From: Diphasiastrum complanatum
Lineage: Eukaryota > Streptophyta > Lycopodiopsida > Lycopodiales > Lycopodiaceae
Assembly: GCA_029204225.1 (NCBI GenBank)
Contig: CM055097.1
Span: 12,758,721 to 12,822,720, forward strand
Reading direction: 5' to 3'
Length of the DNA stretch: 64,000 nucleotides
Shown: piece by piece, positions 9,926 to 20,180 of the stretch
Position numbering within the stretch: the first letter of the stretch is position 1
Layout of the letters: the number at the start of each line of letters is the position of its first letter
Notes under the pieces: model-generated
Told to the model about the DNA's origin: nothing
What the model saw: the letters and a program-made list of their open reading frames with translations, nothing else
Database searches by the model: none
Program-made: the position numbers and the translations under genes

Positions 9926-11636
9926 AGTCACCAAAGCAGTTCGATGCCACGGTGCCTGAAGGGTTTGAAGACGAGGATATTTTTGAAGAAGAAGAGACCT
10001 TGGCACCTATTCTACGCCTACCACGGACAGTACCATTAGGGTCTCCTACTGCTGCCACCTCCACGACTGTCGATTCTGGTGATGCTCTCGGGTTAGTTTC
10101 AAGCCTTGGGCAAGTGATCCAGTCTATGCTGGATAAGAAGAAGGAAATGGAGCAGAGGATCTCTGATTTAGGATCCGAAAACACTCTGATCAGCTAGAAA
10201 ATTGTCCAGCTGGATCGAGAGGTGAAGATAGCCAAGCAACATGCAGAAAAGGCTGAAAGCAAAAAGACATTGGCCCAGCAACAAGTTGATCGCTTGGAAA
10301 CCTACATCAGCTCCCTGCAAAACGCCCTGACAACCGCACAGGATCGGTAGATAAGGCAGTGTAAGATGCCAAGCAACAGGTGCAGCTGCTGAAGGGGCAA
10401 TTACAAATGGCCGAACAAGATCGCACACGGCTTCAAGGGGAATTGGATGCGACCACCCTTGAGCGTGATGCATATCTGCAAACACAAATACCCGATCATC
10501 CAGTCACACCGACGAAGATTGCATATTTGTTCAAGAAAGTGGAAACATACAAAGTGGCCCTTCAGGGATTCCAAGGCCGCTTTGATACGTTCAAAGGAGC
10601 AGCTTCAACCGAGTTGGCAAAGGCAAAAGAGACCATCAACGCTTATGAAAAAGCCGCCACTCAAGTGTTGGAAGCCGGACCACAAATCCCCGTCCCGGTC
10701 ATGCCGCAATTCTCCCATTCGTACCAAGAAGCTGTACAGATGGATACAGAGGTTGATTCGAGCATGGACCAGGGGAGAGCTCCAGATCTAGCAGATCAAC
10801 CGCCAACTATACCGGCAGTACAAGCGGGTCCATCCTCATCAAGGACAAGCCATTTATTCAGAAGGCCCATCAGCGTCGAGGACCAAATCCAGACCTTCTT
10901 AAAGCAGCATCCACATGAGTCCTCGCATGGTGGATGGGTTCTCAAATTTAAGACCTCCGAGATCGAGGCCGGCAAAGAATTGGACAAAATACATGCACTG
11001 GGAGAGCAGCCGGCATGGAGAATCACGGTTTTTGAGAAAACTCCGAAATCAATTAGGAGTTACGTCGCCAGCCCTCGCCAGTTGCGGGTAGATCCTTATT
11101 ACGTGCCAATGACGCGAAGACAAAAATGGAAAGATTTGGGATTGGCTATGGATAAAATCGCCATCCATACGCCCAATTGGCCAATCATCCATCAGCCTTA
11201 CAGCTGGAACATTTCAGTGGATTTCCACCGGGCCTTACAAGCATATCAGAGAGAGTATGTCCACTATCCGGATCCAACGGTGCGACAATCGGCAATGTTT
11301 GCAAAAGATCTAACTCTGTTGGCGTCAGTGGCAACCAAATGGGACGATTGCCTTCCTACCCTGGCATTTGATCCAAATAAGCCGATGGCCTCAGAGCAAA
11401 TCAAAGATCAGCTGCCCCTTTCAGTACATATCGCCGCTGTACTTGCCTCCTACAGGGACGGCCCCTCCACAGCCAGTTCCTCCACTAGCAGCAGCCCCAC
11501 GGGCACACACTCCACGGACCTATCCTCCACTATCAACTGCATAGGGACACCCCATTGGCTTCTCTATCCCAACCGGCCGCAGCTTGGGCCCAGCCTAGCC
11601 AGCCAGGTGATCTGCATGGGGATGATGAGGCATTGA
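9926..11636 (+). pseudogene. Third ORF of Tat/Athila-like element, coiled-coil and C-terminal part
   Basis: Continuation of the third ORF. In frame 1 an acidic segment (GFEDEDIFEEEETLAPILRL) leads to a coiled coil (LGQVIQSMLDKKKEMEQRIS, then after a TAG KIVQLDREVKIAKQHAEKAE). After another TAG and a shift to frame 3 near 10365 the coil continues (LKGQLQMAEQDRTRLQGELD). A globular, tryptophan-containing region follows at about 10890-11390: WVLKFKTSEIEAGKELDKIH, YYVPMTRRQKWKDLGLAMDK and PNWPIIHQPYSW. The end is serine/threonine-rich. With its first part this would be a protein of roughly 950-1000 residues. I cannot assign the globular domain. Two stops and one frameshift mark this copy as decayed. 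Confidence 0.5.
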
Positions 11637-11947
11637 CGGCTCCCCTCGTCCGCAAGAGGCCAGGAAGGCCCAAGGGTGCACCGAACAAGAAAGGCAGAGC
11701 ACAAAAACAGCCAGGGAAGAGAGGACGACCTCGCAGGGCTCCAGTTACAGGTAGAGGTACAGTATTACAGCCAGCTAGAGCAGGTGTTGTTGGTTTAGCT
11801 TGCTTGGGGGCTGATGCGGAGGCAGATTGGGAGGATGAGGATGACGAGTCTTCCCCCTCGGATACACAGCCCATGCCAGTTCCAGACAGGCATAGATATC
11901 AGTTGCGAGAGTCAGCTCGGGGCCCCGAGTTGTCTCCGGAGCATTAG
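11540..11947 (+). CDS. AT-hook-like basic/acidic ORF
   Basis: This frame overlaps the end of the third ORF in another frame. It carries two AT-hook-like cores, RKRPGRPKG and GKRGRPRRAP, separated by a lysine-rich link, then a strongly acidic segment (EADWEDEDDESSPSD) and the end RHRYQLRESARGPELSPEH. AT-hooks bind the minor groove of AT-rich DNA. The two hooks and the clean stop suggest genuine coding sequence, perhaps the C-terminal tail of a transposon protein. A comparable GRPRGRPAKRGR tail occurs in the hAT derivative at 20.7 kb. There is no good start codon, so it is probably the last exon or the frame-shifted end of something larger. Confidence 0.4.
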   Translation, partial: HRDTPLASLSQPAAAWAQPSQPGDLHGDDEALTAPLVRKRPGRPKGAPNKKGRAQKQPGKRGRPRRAPVTGRGTVLQPARAGVVGLACLGADAEADWEDEDDESSPSDTQPMPVPDRHRYQLRESARGPELSPEH

Positions 11948-12474
11948 CTTGAGTTAGAGCCAGAGCATTGATTGTAGCTCTGTTATTTTATTTTTAGCAG
12001 TTTGATATCATGTTCCATGTTTGGCGGCCAGATGGTTGAACACTGTATTCAGACCATTTTCCATATTATATCCAGTGTTGGACGTACTTTATTCGCTACA
12101 CATTTTGTATTTGTCGATTTGTAATTGTGATGCTCTGTTTTCAATTTTATTTCGAATGGTATGTGCGTAATTTCAATTAGTTTCAACTGCAGAGATTGAT
12201 AGCAGATGCACAACACAGAAATACAACCCCCTTTATAGCATTTCATAAACACACATATTACACTGCATTGCACCAGGCATGCGTTGCACAAAAAACACAT
12301 TGAGCATTAATTCAACAGTGGTATCAAAATAACAATACGTATCCCGCCACATACGGCTGGGTTAAAGACTAAAGGTTGCCTCATCTACGCCGAAAACTAC
12401 ATAACAACAGCCAGCCACATACGGCTGGATCCTATCCATTCTAAACATTCCTACAAATCCTCCACAGACTCCTC

Positions 12475-12816
12475 GCCCTCGTCAGGTGCATTGTTCTTTC
12501 GCTCTCGCTCTGCCTCCCGGTTAGCCCGAGCTGCCTCCTGGTTAGCCTAACGGCGCACAGCCCTTTCCCTGACCATGATGAGCTACCGTCGTGTGAAGTT
12601 CATTCCGATCTACTCATCCAAATCCAGCTCGACAGCGGGGGCGAGGGGCACAGCGGGGGTTGGGTGCTCCGGCTCTGAATTTCTCTGTCGAGCCTGTCGC
12701 AGCATCTCTGCAATGTCTGCCTCTTGCTTCCGATGCCTTTCGTTGTGCCTTTGGACTTCTTCCTCGAGCTTCCTCTTGGCTTCGCCCTCAGGCCTCAGTG
12801 GTATGCGCTCCGCCAT
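12475..12816 (-). pseudogene. Charged coiled-coil protein fragment, unidentified
   Basis: The minus strand starts MAERIPLRPEGEAKRKLEEE and continues VQRHNERHRKQEADIAEMLR, a heptad-like charged helix, then an E/P-rich link to ELDLDE and a stop. After two further stops the same style of sequence resumes (ANQEAARANREAERERKNN, ending GEESVEDL and a stop near 12450). The amino-acid bias is consistent along the region, so it probably descends from one protein. The composition resembles the N- or C-terminal helical part of transposon-associated proteins, but no family is assigned. Confidence 0.35.
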
Positions 12817-12837
12817 CTCACGACACCCTGTTTCTCG

Positions 12838-12985
12838 AACTGGCTCTCATAGCCTCTCAATGGCTCTCACTGGCTCTCTCACAGCCTCCCTCCCACAGCC
12901 TCTCACTGGGTCTGTGACATAGCCTCTCACAATGCCTCTCTCTCACAGCCTCTCACTGGCTCTCTCTCACAGCTTCTCACAATGT
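12838..12985 (+). repeat. CTCTCACAGCC/CTCTCACTGG minisatellite, left block
   Basis: Irregular tandem repeats of about 18-22 bp built from CTCTCACAGCCTCTCACTGG and shorter CTCTCAC units. The same repeat resumes at 13336-13395 on the other side of a copia fragment, so the fragment sits inside the array. Confidence 0.7.
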
Positions 12986-13329
12986 GATGACTGAGCCACA
13001 ATGGTCTGCTTCTTGCTGACCCAGAGAACTGCCGCTCCTGACGCGATGGTGCATCCTCCTGAGACGCTTTTACAATCGTCCTTGAGGGATGCCCAGCTAC
13101 CATCACTGTAGGAAAGCATCTTGAAACCTACATCACGACAATAACACAAGCCATAATCCCTCGTTAATTGAAGATATTGCAAAATTCGTTTTGCAATCTT
13201 CCAATGTGTCGAGCCTAGATTCGTGCAAAATTGGCTCATCCTGAACACTGCATAAGCGATGTCAGGGCGTGTGTTGTCTGCAAGGTACATCAGCGAACCT
13301 ATCAGCTTCCTGTAAGGTGTGAGCTGCAT
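12982..13329 (-). pseudogene. Ty1/copia RT-RNase H fragment inside a minisatellite
   Basis: The minus strand reads YRKLIGSLMYLADNTRPDIA, AYAVFRMSQFCTNLGSTHW and KIAKRILQYLQLTRDYGLCY. SYSDGSWASLKDDCKSVSGG and VLWVSKKQTIVAQSS follow. This is the junction of reverse transcriptase and RNase H of a copia element, the part that starts digesting the RNA strand. The match stops at QSS, exactly where copia proteins continue TEAEY, and runs into the minisatellite (HCEKL, stop). At the other end it starts within a residue or two of the repeat. No stops occur within it, so it is fairly recent or was captured whole. Confidence 0.85.
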
Positions 13330-13335
13330 TTGTTC

Positions 13336-13395
13336 TCTCTCTTGCCTCTCACAGCCTCTCTCTCACAGCCTCTCACTGCCTCTCTCACAGCCTCG
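13336..13395 (+). repeat. CTCTCACAGCC minisatellite, right block
   Basis: Continuation of the array at 12838-12985 on the far side of the copia fragment, with CTCTCACAGCCTCTCACTGCC units. Confidence 0.65.
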
Positions 13396-13455
13396 TGAGT
13401 GCTTATTTAACCCCACAGCCTGTTTCCCCATTTGCAGTTGTTGATGATCCCATGT

Positions 13456-13626
13456 GCTACTGTACCTGCCCCATGTATTGCTCCCCCACATGCTGCACTC
13501 CGATTGGGTTTGTGGTCTGCTCCCCCACAGTGCCCATGTGACGGTGTACCTGTCCGGATTTGCTGCTCCCCCACATGCTGCACTCCCATTGACCCCAAGG
13601 TCTGCTCTCCCACAGTGCCCCCTGTA
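13456..13626 (+). repeat. Diverged tandem duplication, about 85 bp unit
   Basis: Two adjacent copies share GCTCCCCCACATGCTGCACT followed by CC-ATTG and later TCTGCT-CCCACAGTGCCC. The first spans about 13456-13540 and the second about 13541-13626. Short frames across them are by-products of the repeat. Confidence 0.6.
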
Positions 13627-13699
13627 CAATAACCCCTTTTTTCTAAACCCTAACCCTTTTTTTTCCTGAATTTTTTACCCTGAATTAGCCTATTAAAAG

Positions 13700-13840
13700 G
13701 GGTTTTTATTAATAATAATAATAAAAAATATTATTATTGTGGTGTCGCCCTGGTACCGCTGGTCTGAGGGCGGCACCATAACCGCGGTACCACCATTATG
13801 GTACCGCGGTACCATAATGGCAGTACCACGTGCCACTATG

Positions 13841-13905
<65 letters not shown>
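13700..13905 (+). repeat. GGTACC-rich inverted repeats beside (TA)n and (GA)n
   Basis: A short inverted repeat of AATAATAATA/TATTATTATT (13709-13738) is followed by palindromic words around GGTACCGCGGTACC (13788-13815) with arms CCATTATGGTACC and GGTACCATAATGG. The segment ends at a (TA)n tract (13842-13889) and a (GA)n tract. It resembles the fold-back element at 17.92-18.17 kb, which also carries GGYACC-type words next to a TA tract. Confidence 0.55.
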
Positions 13906-13908
<3 letters not shown>

Positions 13909-14070
13909 TATAAAACTGTTTTAGAGAGAGTGTGTTTTTGCCGTCAAAAATGTCACGCTGTGCCGCCGAAATTGTCACGCACTTCCCGTGAAAAATGTCA
14001 CGCTTTTGCAAAGGAAAAAGCTAAAAAACGTTTGAACAAAAATGTTGCAGATGTGTGTCTTGGTTTAAAA

Positions 14071-14072
<2 letters not shown>

Positions 14073-14158
<86 letters not shown>
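14073..14158 (+). repeat. (GT)n microsatellite, about 86 bp
   Basis: Nearly pure GT dinucleotide repeat of about 42 units. The open frame across it (valine/cysteine runs) is an artefact. Confidence 0.95.
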
Positions 14159-14164
<6 letters not shown>

Positions 14165-14855
14165 GGCACTAACTATTTGTCATCCTTCATGATGACAAAT
14201 GTGTGCCCTTCTCATACCCTTCTCACCCCTCCCACCCCCTCACTCTCATTATGACCTTTCAAGCTCTCTGACATATGGTGGGTATGACAAAATTGTGGGC
14301 CCTCCCATGCATGCATCTAATTCAAATTCAAATTGCTCGCTCTGTCTCCTTCCTCCATTGATGCTCCTGCCCTCCATTCGCCCTCCTCCTTCCTCAAGCG
14401 CTCTCTCTCCCCGCTCCCTCCCTATCTCCATCGCTCTCTCCATCGCTTCAGGCTTCCCTGCTCTTCTCACGGGCGTCCCTCTCTCCATCGCTCTCCATCG
14501 CATCAGGCTTGAGGTTGCCACGTATTGTAGGTTTTGGCTCCATCGCTCTCTACTCCGTAATTCTGTATTGCAGGTTTTGGCAGAGTATGGCTATGGCTTC
14601 TGCAATACATTAAGCACCCGCTGCATCTCCCCAATCTCTCTCTCTCTCGCGCGCTTGAAGAAGACATCGCACCTGAGGCAAGCATCGGGGGCGTCTGAAG
14701 GCCAGGCACACAGGAGATGTGAACAGAGCGAATTTGCTGACTACCTGTTACGAATTGGAGATGGTAAAGTTTTAACATTCTTACATCGTGGAATTGAGGT
14801 AATATCTCTTCCAACAACAATGTGTATACGAATAACAAAAATTGTATTTTGATGT

Positions 14856-15310
14856 AGTTCATCATCCTCTCAACCGACCCCTAATTTCGAGTTTGATATG
14901 TTTGTCGTTGAGCCTGGAGTAGGTGAATCTGCTATCTCTCCAGCGGATGAGCTATTTTTCAAAAGGACAACTTCTTCCCCTCCATCTTCCTCCAAGACTC
15001 CAGATGGTTCAGAATCTATCTTGCATAGATGAAGAGGAAGCTGTAGAGGTAGCAAATGAAGACGACAAAAGTGACTCTTTTTATTTCAAAGCGGCCTGCA
15101 ACCTTAAGCACAAAGACTTCGATTGCAGCTTTTGCAATCTGGATAGGTTCTCCTGATTTGTTATGGCAGGATTCTTGAAGCTCAAGTCTTGGTTCTCAGT
15201 TTAGTAGATTTTGGGATTCTAGAGATAAAGATTCTATTGATAGCAGCTGCAGAGATTCTAATGGCAGTTCCCATCAAAATATTGTGTACATGGAAGTGTT
15301 GTGAACAAGA
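14856..15310 (+). pseudogene. MAKR/BKI1-like (membrane-associated kinase regulator) pseudogene
   Basis: The first segment reads SSSSQPTPNFEFDMF, then GESAISPADELFFK. After a one-base shift in an A run near 14961 comes KGQLLPLHLPPRLQMV, then an acidic stretch (IDEEEAVEVANEDDKSDSF). Further on, in another frame, come FSRFWDSRDKDSIDSSCRDS and NGSS. The FEF motif, the ADELFF-KGQLLPLHLPPRLQMV block and the later RDSNGSS-type serine motif are the order seen in plant MAKR/BKI1-like regulators. These act at the plasma membrane on receptor kinases. A conserved TAG/acceptor-like sequence at 14850-14855 may mark an old exon start. At least two frameshifts and one stop make it non-functional. The family assignment is from memory of the motif, so moderate. 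Confidence 0.55.
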
Positions 15311-15551
15311 TATAATCATTGAATTGTCAAATTGTATCTATCCTATAAATAACACATTGTTCAGGGATTTGAGAACGTGTGCAATGTCTTTCGTTCCACG
15401 TTGCATAAAGAGAGAGATAGAGAGAGATAGAGACTTATTGCACCCAGATCGCAACGACAGGCACACACACACACACAACCTCCCCTCCTAAACCCTAAAC
15501 CCCTCCCCTCCCTTCTCTCTTTAGTCTGGCCAACATCTTATCTCCCTTCCC

Positions 15552-15552
<1 letters not shown>

Positions 15553-15616
<64 letters not shown>
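15553..15616 (+). repeat. (CT)n microsatellite
   Basis: About 30 CT units following CCCTAAACCCTAAACCCC at 15486-15503, an interstitial telomere-like word. Confidence 0.9.
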
Positions 15617-15619
<3 letters not shown>

Positions 15620-16262
15620 CCCAGGCCTAGTCTTGTTGCGAGCAAAAGTGAGCTGAGACCAATGGTCTAAGAAGCTTCCATTCAACAAACTGCCAATGTG
15701 AGTTCTAGAGGATCAGAGCATGCAAATTTTTTCGAGTCTCGAATTTTTTCGAGTCTTCCCCTCTTTCAAGTCTCAAATATTCGAGTCGTTTTTAAAAATT
15801 CGCATCTCGAAAAAATTGTCCTGCAAGCTGACCTCATTGAGAGGCTTGCCTCCCTTTTGCTTCGTTTAGATGTAAAGCTTTCCCTTCAGATTTTTAAAGG
15901 ATTTCTGTCCGCAATGAGCACACGGAATGGGGTGGCATTGATATATTGCGTTTGGACAAATTCTATTTATTGATCAGGAAGGTTTTGGTTAACGTTTTCA
16001 AAATTTTGAATAGCCAGAAATGGGATGAGCAGTGCCTAGCGATCATTTTCCAAGTCAAGGTGTGAATTTGCATCTAGCGGATGGTTTCTAGGCTGATGCT
16101 GTATTTAGGCAACTTATGTCTGGGCTTCAGTTCGCCATCAAGGTAAGATCCGGTTTCTGAATACTTCATAAACGGTTTGAGGCTTTGGCAACAATGGGAA
16201 ACAGTTCAGCTTCTTCCTCGCTTTAGAGGTAATTTTCTCACTCAAAAGCAAGCAACAGACGA
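15620..16262. other. No gene recognised
   Basis: Unique-looking sequence with CGAG-rich words (TTTTTTCGAGTCTCGAATTTTTTCGAG near 15728-15755 in pieces). A short frame at 15698-15973 has no recognisable motif. Confidence 0.5.
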
Positions 16263-16263
16263 T

Positions 16264-16265
<2 letters not shown>

Positions 16266-16330
<65 letters not shown>

Positions 16331-16726
16331 TCGCTCTCGAAAATTTCACGAAAAATTCCAACTCTCTCTCTCTCGAAAATTCGCGAAAATTTTCGCGAGA
16401 GGATTTTTCGCCGATTTTCGAGAGAGAGTTGGAATTTTTCGTCGATTTTCGAGAGAGTTGGAATTTTTCGCGAGTATTTTCGAGAGAGTTGGAATTTTTT
16501 GGGAAATTCTCTCTGTCGAAATTTTCGCGAAATTCTCTCTTGAAAATTGTGCGAAAATTACTCTCTATCGAAAATTTTAACTCTCTCTCTCTCGAAATCT
16601 TTCGCAAAATTTTTGACAATATTTTTCGCAAAATTTTCGAGAGAGAAAGTTTCGCGAGAGAGAGAGAGAGACAACTCTCTATCAAAATTTCGCGAAAAAT
16701 ACTCTCGAAGATTTCGCGAAAAAAAA

Positions 16727-16825
<99 letters not shown>

Positions 16826-16982
16826 TTTTCTTCGCTGAAAATTTTGCGAAAAATTCCAACTCTCTTTCTCTCTCAAAAATTTCTCAAAAAAAAATTTCGC
16901 CGACTTTCGAGAGAGTTGGAATTTTTTGCGAAATTTTTGCAGAAGAAATTTTTTCGCGACTCAAAAGAGGTTTTTTTTGCGG

Positions 16983-17073
<91 letters not shown>

Positions 17074-17290
17074 GCGAAATTTTCGAGAAAGAGACTGTGT
17101 CGCGGAATTTTTCGAAAGAAAATTTTTCGAGGGCTAATTTCGCGAAAGGATTCGCCGATTTTCGCAAAGGATTCCTCAAAAATATTTTCTGGAGGGATTG
17201 TCTCTTCTAGGATTCCAGAATATTTCGCGTTTCGAGATATTGTCTCTTCAGGGATTTTTGCAAAATTTTCGAGGCCTCTCCCTCCAGACA
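16266..17290. repeat. Simple-sequence block: (CT)n/(GA)n with TTTTCGCGAAAA words
   Basis: Three long dinucleotide tracts, (CT)n at 16266-16325, (CT)n at 16729-16820 and (GA)n at 16988-17069, are embedded in sequence built almost entirely from TTTCGCGAAA, ATTTTTCGCG, CGAGAGAGTTGGAATTTTTCG and related words. Many of these words are self-complementary. Long frames on both strands (RERERE or SLSLSL runs) follow from the repeat and are not genes. Confidence 0.85.
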
Positions 17291-17299
17291 ATCTTTACG

Positions 17300-17605
17300 A
17301 CACTCGACACTTTCGAGGTATTTTCGGGGTATTTTGGAGGTATTTTCGGGCCATTTTCGAGGTATGCTCGAGGTATTTTCGGGCATTTTTGAGGTAATTT
17401 TGGGGCATTTCCGAGGTATGTTCGGGCCTCTCCCTCCAGAAAATCTTTACGACACTTGACACTCGACACTTTTGAGGTATTTCCAGGGTATTTTCGGGCC
17501 ATTTTCGAGGTATTTTCGGGCCATTTTCAAGGTATTTTTGGGCATTTTCGAGGTATTTTCGAGCCATTTTCAAGGTATTTTCAGGCCATTTTCGAGATTC
17601 AGTGA
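17300..17605 (+). repeat. Tandem repeat, about 22 bp unit GGTATTTTCGGGCCATTTTCGA
   Basis: At least ten degenerate copies of a unit near GGTATTTTCGGGCCATTTTC (with trailing GA) lie in two blocks (17310-17425 and 17475-17600). A 40-45 bp sequence containing CCTCTCCCTCCAGA-AATCTTTACGACACT occurs before each block, at 17273 and 17427, so the repeat plus its leader was itself duplicated. Confidence 0.75.
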
Positions 17606-17915
17606 TTTTCGCGAAATTTTTGCAAAACCTTCAAGGAATGCGAAATTTTCGCGACATTGGCCCTCCCCCTCCAGCAAAATGAAACACTCCCCTCCCCCTC
17701 CCAAAAAATGCCTCCCCCTCCCGAACAATGCGACACGTCGGCTGGCACACTTCGGCCACGTACACACATACATCTTCCACCCGTCAACGAGGACATACTA
17801 AATTTCCAAATCATCGGGAAATCATCACCCGTCAACGACATACTCAATTTCCAAATCATTGGCCGTCGCCTAGATCGGCCGCCATTGCCCGTCAACGACG
17901 AGCACTCACAACTAG

Positions 17916-18174
17916 TATATATATATATCAAAGTTCCACCACGGCACCGGGTACGACGCGGGTACCATGGGTGCCGTATAGGTGAGTTCCACGGCACCCA
18001 TGGCACTTGTTTTTTTTTTCAAATTTTAAGTCATTTTCAATGGGAAAAACTAAAAAAAAAAAAATTAAAAACAGGTGTCGTACAACAGCACGTGTCGTGG
18101 CGTGGTACGGCACCTGGTATGCCCACGGCACCTGTGTCGTGGGGTACTTTGATATATATATATATATATATATA
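17916..18174. mobile_element. Fold-back (MITE-like) element inserted in a (TA)n tract
   Basis: The left arm starts at a TA tract with ATATATCAAAGTTCCACCAC, then GGCACCGGGTACGACGC. The right arm ends GGCACCTGTGTCGTGGGG, then TACTTTGATATATATA. Reverse-complementing the right arm gives TATCAAAGTACCCCACGACA, an imperfect match to the left. Both arms contain GGYACC words and GTGCCGT. The centre holds a T run, CAAATTTTAAGTCATTTTCA and an A run. There is no coding capacity. A TA tract on each side suggests insertion into TA microsatellite, as for Micron-type MITEs. It lies directly before the hAT exon 1. Confidence 0.65.
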
Positions 18175-18177
18175 GGA

Positions 18178-19743
18178 CCGGGTTGCATCAGTCAGAGAGA
18201 GACTGGCCGCACTGCACGAGGCTTGGGATAGATACGGCTGTTCCATCATGGCTGATGGGTGGACTGATCGTCGCAGACGTCCACTCATCAACGTGATTGT
18301 TTCTAGTTGTTACAGTTCCATGTTCTTGCGCAGCTTCAACGCCTTCGAGGCAGGGATAGTGCATTTGGCCGAGTACATTTACGGCATCATTCGCGCAGCG
18401 ATAGAGGAGGTCGGGCCACAGCGCGTTGTCCAGGTTTTCTTTAGTTGCTTCGTCATTTACTGCTTAATGTTGATATAATAGTTTTGCGTATTTTGATTGA
18501 CTGCAATGTGTTTCCAAGCTGTGAACTGATCGTGTGAACGTATCGCGAAAGGTTGTGACAGACAATGCGTCCAACTACCGCGGTATGGGGGAGCTTCTTA
18601 TGGCAGACTACCCCTCCATTGTGTGGACTCCATGCGCCGCACACTCACTGGACCTCCTCCTGCATTCCATCGGGCGCCTGCCTTGGGTCAGTGAGATTCT
18701 CACGAGGGCACTTGCGATTGTGGACTTCGTCACACGCAAGCGCCGCATGACAGCCCTTTTCTGCACATTCAGCAGGTAAGCTGCTACTTATTTTTTGGCT
18801 CGTTCAAGATGCTTCTTTTTTTTTTTGCTCGTTTCATGTGTGCCTCTCATTCCGTTTGTCAATGCAGGCTCGACTTGAAGAAGCCCGCTTGCACCCGCTT
18901 CGCCTACCAGTTCATCATGCTTGAGCGGCTACACAAGCTCAAGGGTGAATTGCGGCACATGGCCACTTCTGCAAAGTTCACCGCCATGGACCTATCCACG
19001 ACCCCAGAGAGCCTGGCCTTCCACGACATCTTATTCATGGAGCCTTTTTGGGTGGATATGCAGCAGCTGATGGACGTCATGCGCCCCATCTACTCTGTTC
19101 TGAGGCTCGTTGATCGCGAGGGGTGCACAATGGGCCTCATTTACGAGTTCATGGATCGCATAGGCGAGTCTCTCCAGCATTCCGAGCTGGACCCTGCCAG
19201 GTATAACTTTTTTCCGTCTCACCATCCTTACTTCCATTTCGCACTCTGTTTCATCTTGGTGCCGCAACACGATGGTATGTAACTGTTGACTCCACGTGGT
19301 TTGGTCCACAGGTTGGAGCCTATCACGCGCTTGTGGCAGCGGCGATGGGATAAGTTTCACCGGCCCATTCACAGTTTGGCCCACATACTGCATCCGTTGT
19401 TTCAGAGCCAGAGGCAGTACGACGATGCAGAGTTGCGTGCGGACTGGTTCACATACATCCGCCTCCTCAGCAGCGACACTGGTATCCGCAGCAGGCTTGA
19501 GGTGCAGAGGCTCAGTTACAGGTAAACTCTTGATCTATCGTACGCTGTCGTTCGTTCAATTTCCCTGCGCGGGCTCAAGTGTACTCAAGCATATCGTTGC
19601 TCAACTACAGGCACTCTCTAGGGCTGTTCGGCGAGGACCTGGCACGTGTTCGAGAGAACACGCTCTTGCCTGTATCATGGTGGGAGAGCTACGGTGCTGG
19701 GCAGCCAGACCTGAGGACGCTCGCGCTCCGAGTCCTTTCACAG
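18178..19743 (+). pseudogene. hAT transposase gene (DUF659 type), 5'-truncated, five exons
   Basis: Transposase for cut-and-paste movement. Exons with consensus GT-AG borders: 18178-18433, 18552-18775, 18868-19200, 19312-19521, 19611-19743. Exon 1 has the DUF659 signature WDRYGCSIMADGWTDRRRRP. Exon 2 has VVTDNASNYRGMGELL and TPCAAHSLDLLLHSIG, the RNase H-like core with catalytic Asp and the CAAH motif. Exon 4 has LWQRRWDKFHRPIHSLAHI. Exon 5 has WWESYGAGQPDLRTLALRVL, the hAT C-terminal dimerisation domain. The N-terminal BED zinc finger is absent; a fold-back element abuts exon 1. After exon 5 the expected intron runs into a repeated module at 19797. The exons contain no stops, so decay is recent. 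Part of exons 4-5 is duplicated at 20287-20497. Confidence 0.85.
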
Positions 19744-19796
19744 GTATGTTGTCTAATCTCATTCATCCAACTAGTTTTCGCATTTTCCCTACAATG

Positions 19797-19994
19797 TCGG
19801 AACAAACAGGACGAGGAAACAACCGACGGTCGGCCCGCAACGTCCGTCCGAAGTTCGATGTTAAACAGGGCTTCAGGGACACTTTGTCCAGTCGGGACCT
19901 GAAAACTGGGAGATGTTTCGGAGCCCCCGTGTTGATACGCAAAATTTCGACAGCATATTGTAGCGTGTTGAAGTAGTGCCATAAGTAATTAGTA
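19797..19994 (+). repeat. Copy of the 22.3 kb repeat module
   Basis: From ACAAACAGGACGAGGAAAC to GTGCCATAAGTAATTAGTAA this is roughly 90% identical by eye to 22316-22509, same orientation. It interrupts the hAT gene after the dimerisation exon. Confidence 0.75.
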
Positions 19995-20068
19995 ACAGAG
20001 AGAGAGAGAGAGAGAGAGAGTTTGTGTGTGTGCACGCGTGTACGAGACATGGTGTGTGTGTGTGTGTG

Positions 20069-20121
20069 AGTTTAGGATTTAGGGTTTAGGGTGCTTGGGT
20101 TTAGGATTTAGGGTTTAGGGT
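20069..20121 (+). repeat. Interstitial telomere-like repeats, TTTAGGG strand
   Basis: Two clusters of TTTAGGATTTAGGGTTTAGGG separated by TGCTTGGG. The plant telomere repeat is TTTAGGG. The complementary strand form occurs on the other side of the hAT derivative at 21149-21206. Confidence 0.85.
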
Positions 20122-20180
20122 GGGAGAGATATTGGATTTGCGTGCTTCTGTGTGGGTGTGCGTGAGAGAGAGAGAGAGAT

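Noticed and set aside
12317-12335. TGGTATCAAAATAAC resembles a copia primer site
   Set aside because: Only the first eight bases match, and no LTR or gag flanks it.
13930-14172. 80-codon frame with long valine/cysteine run
   Set aside because: Translation of the (GT)n tract at 14073-14158.
16242-17179. Several 70-200 codon frames on both strands with RERERE or SLSLSL runs
   Set aside because: They are translations of (GA)n/(CT)n microsatellite and of repeated TTTCGCG words.
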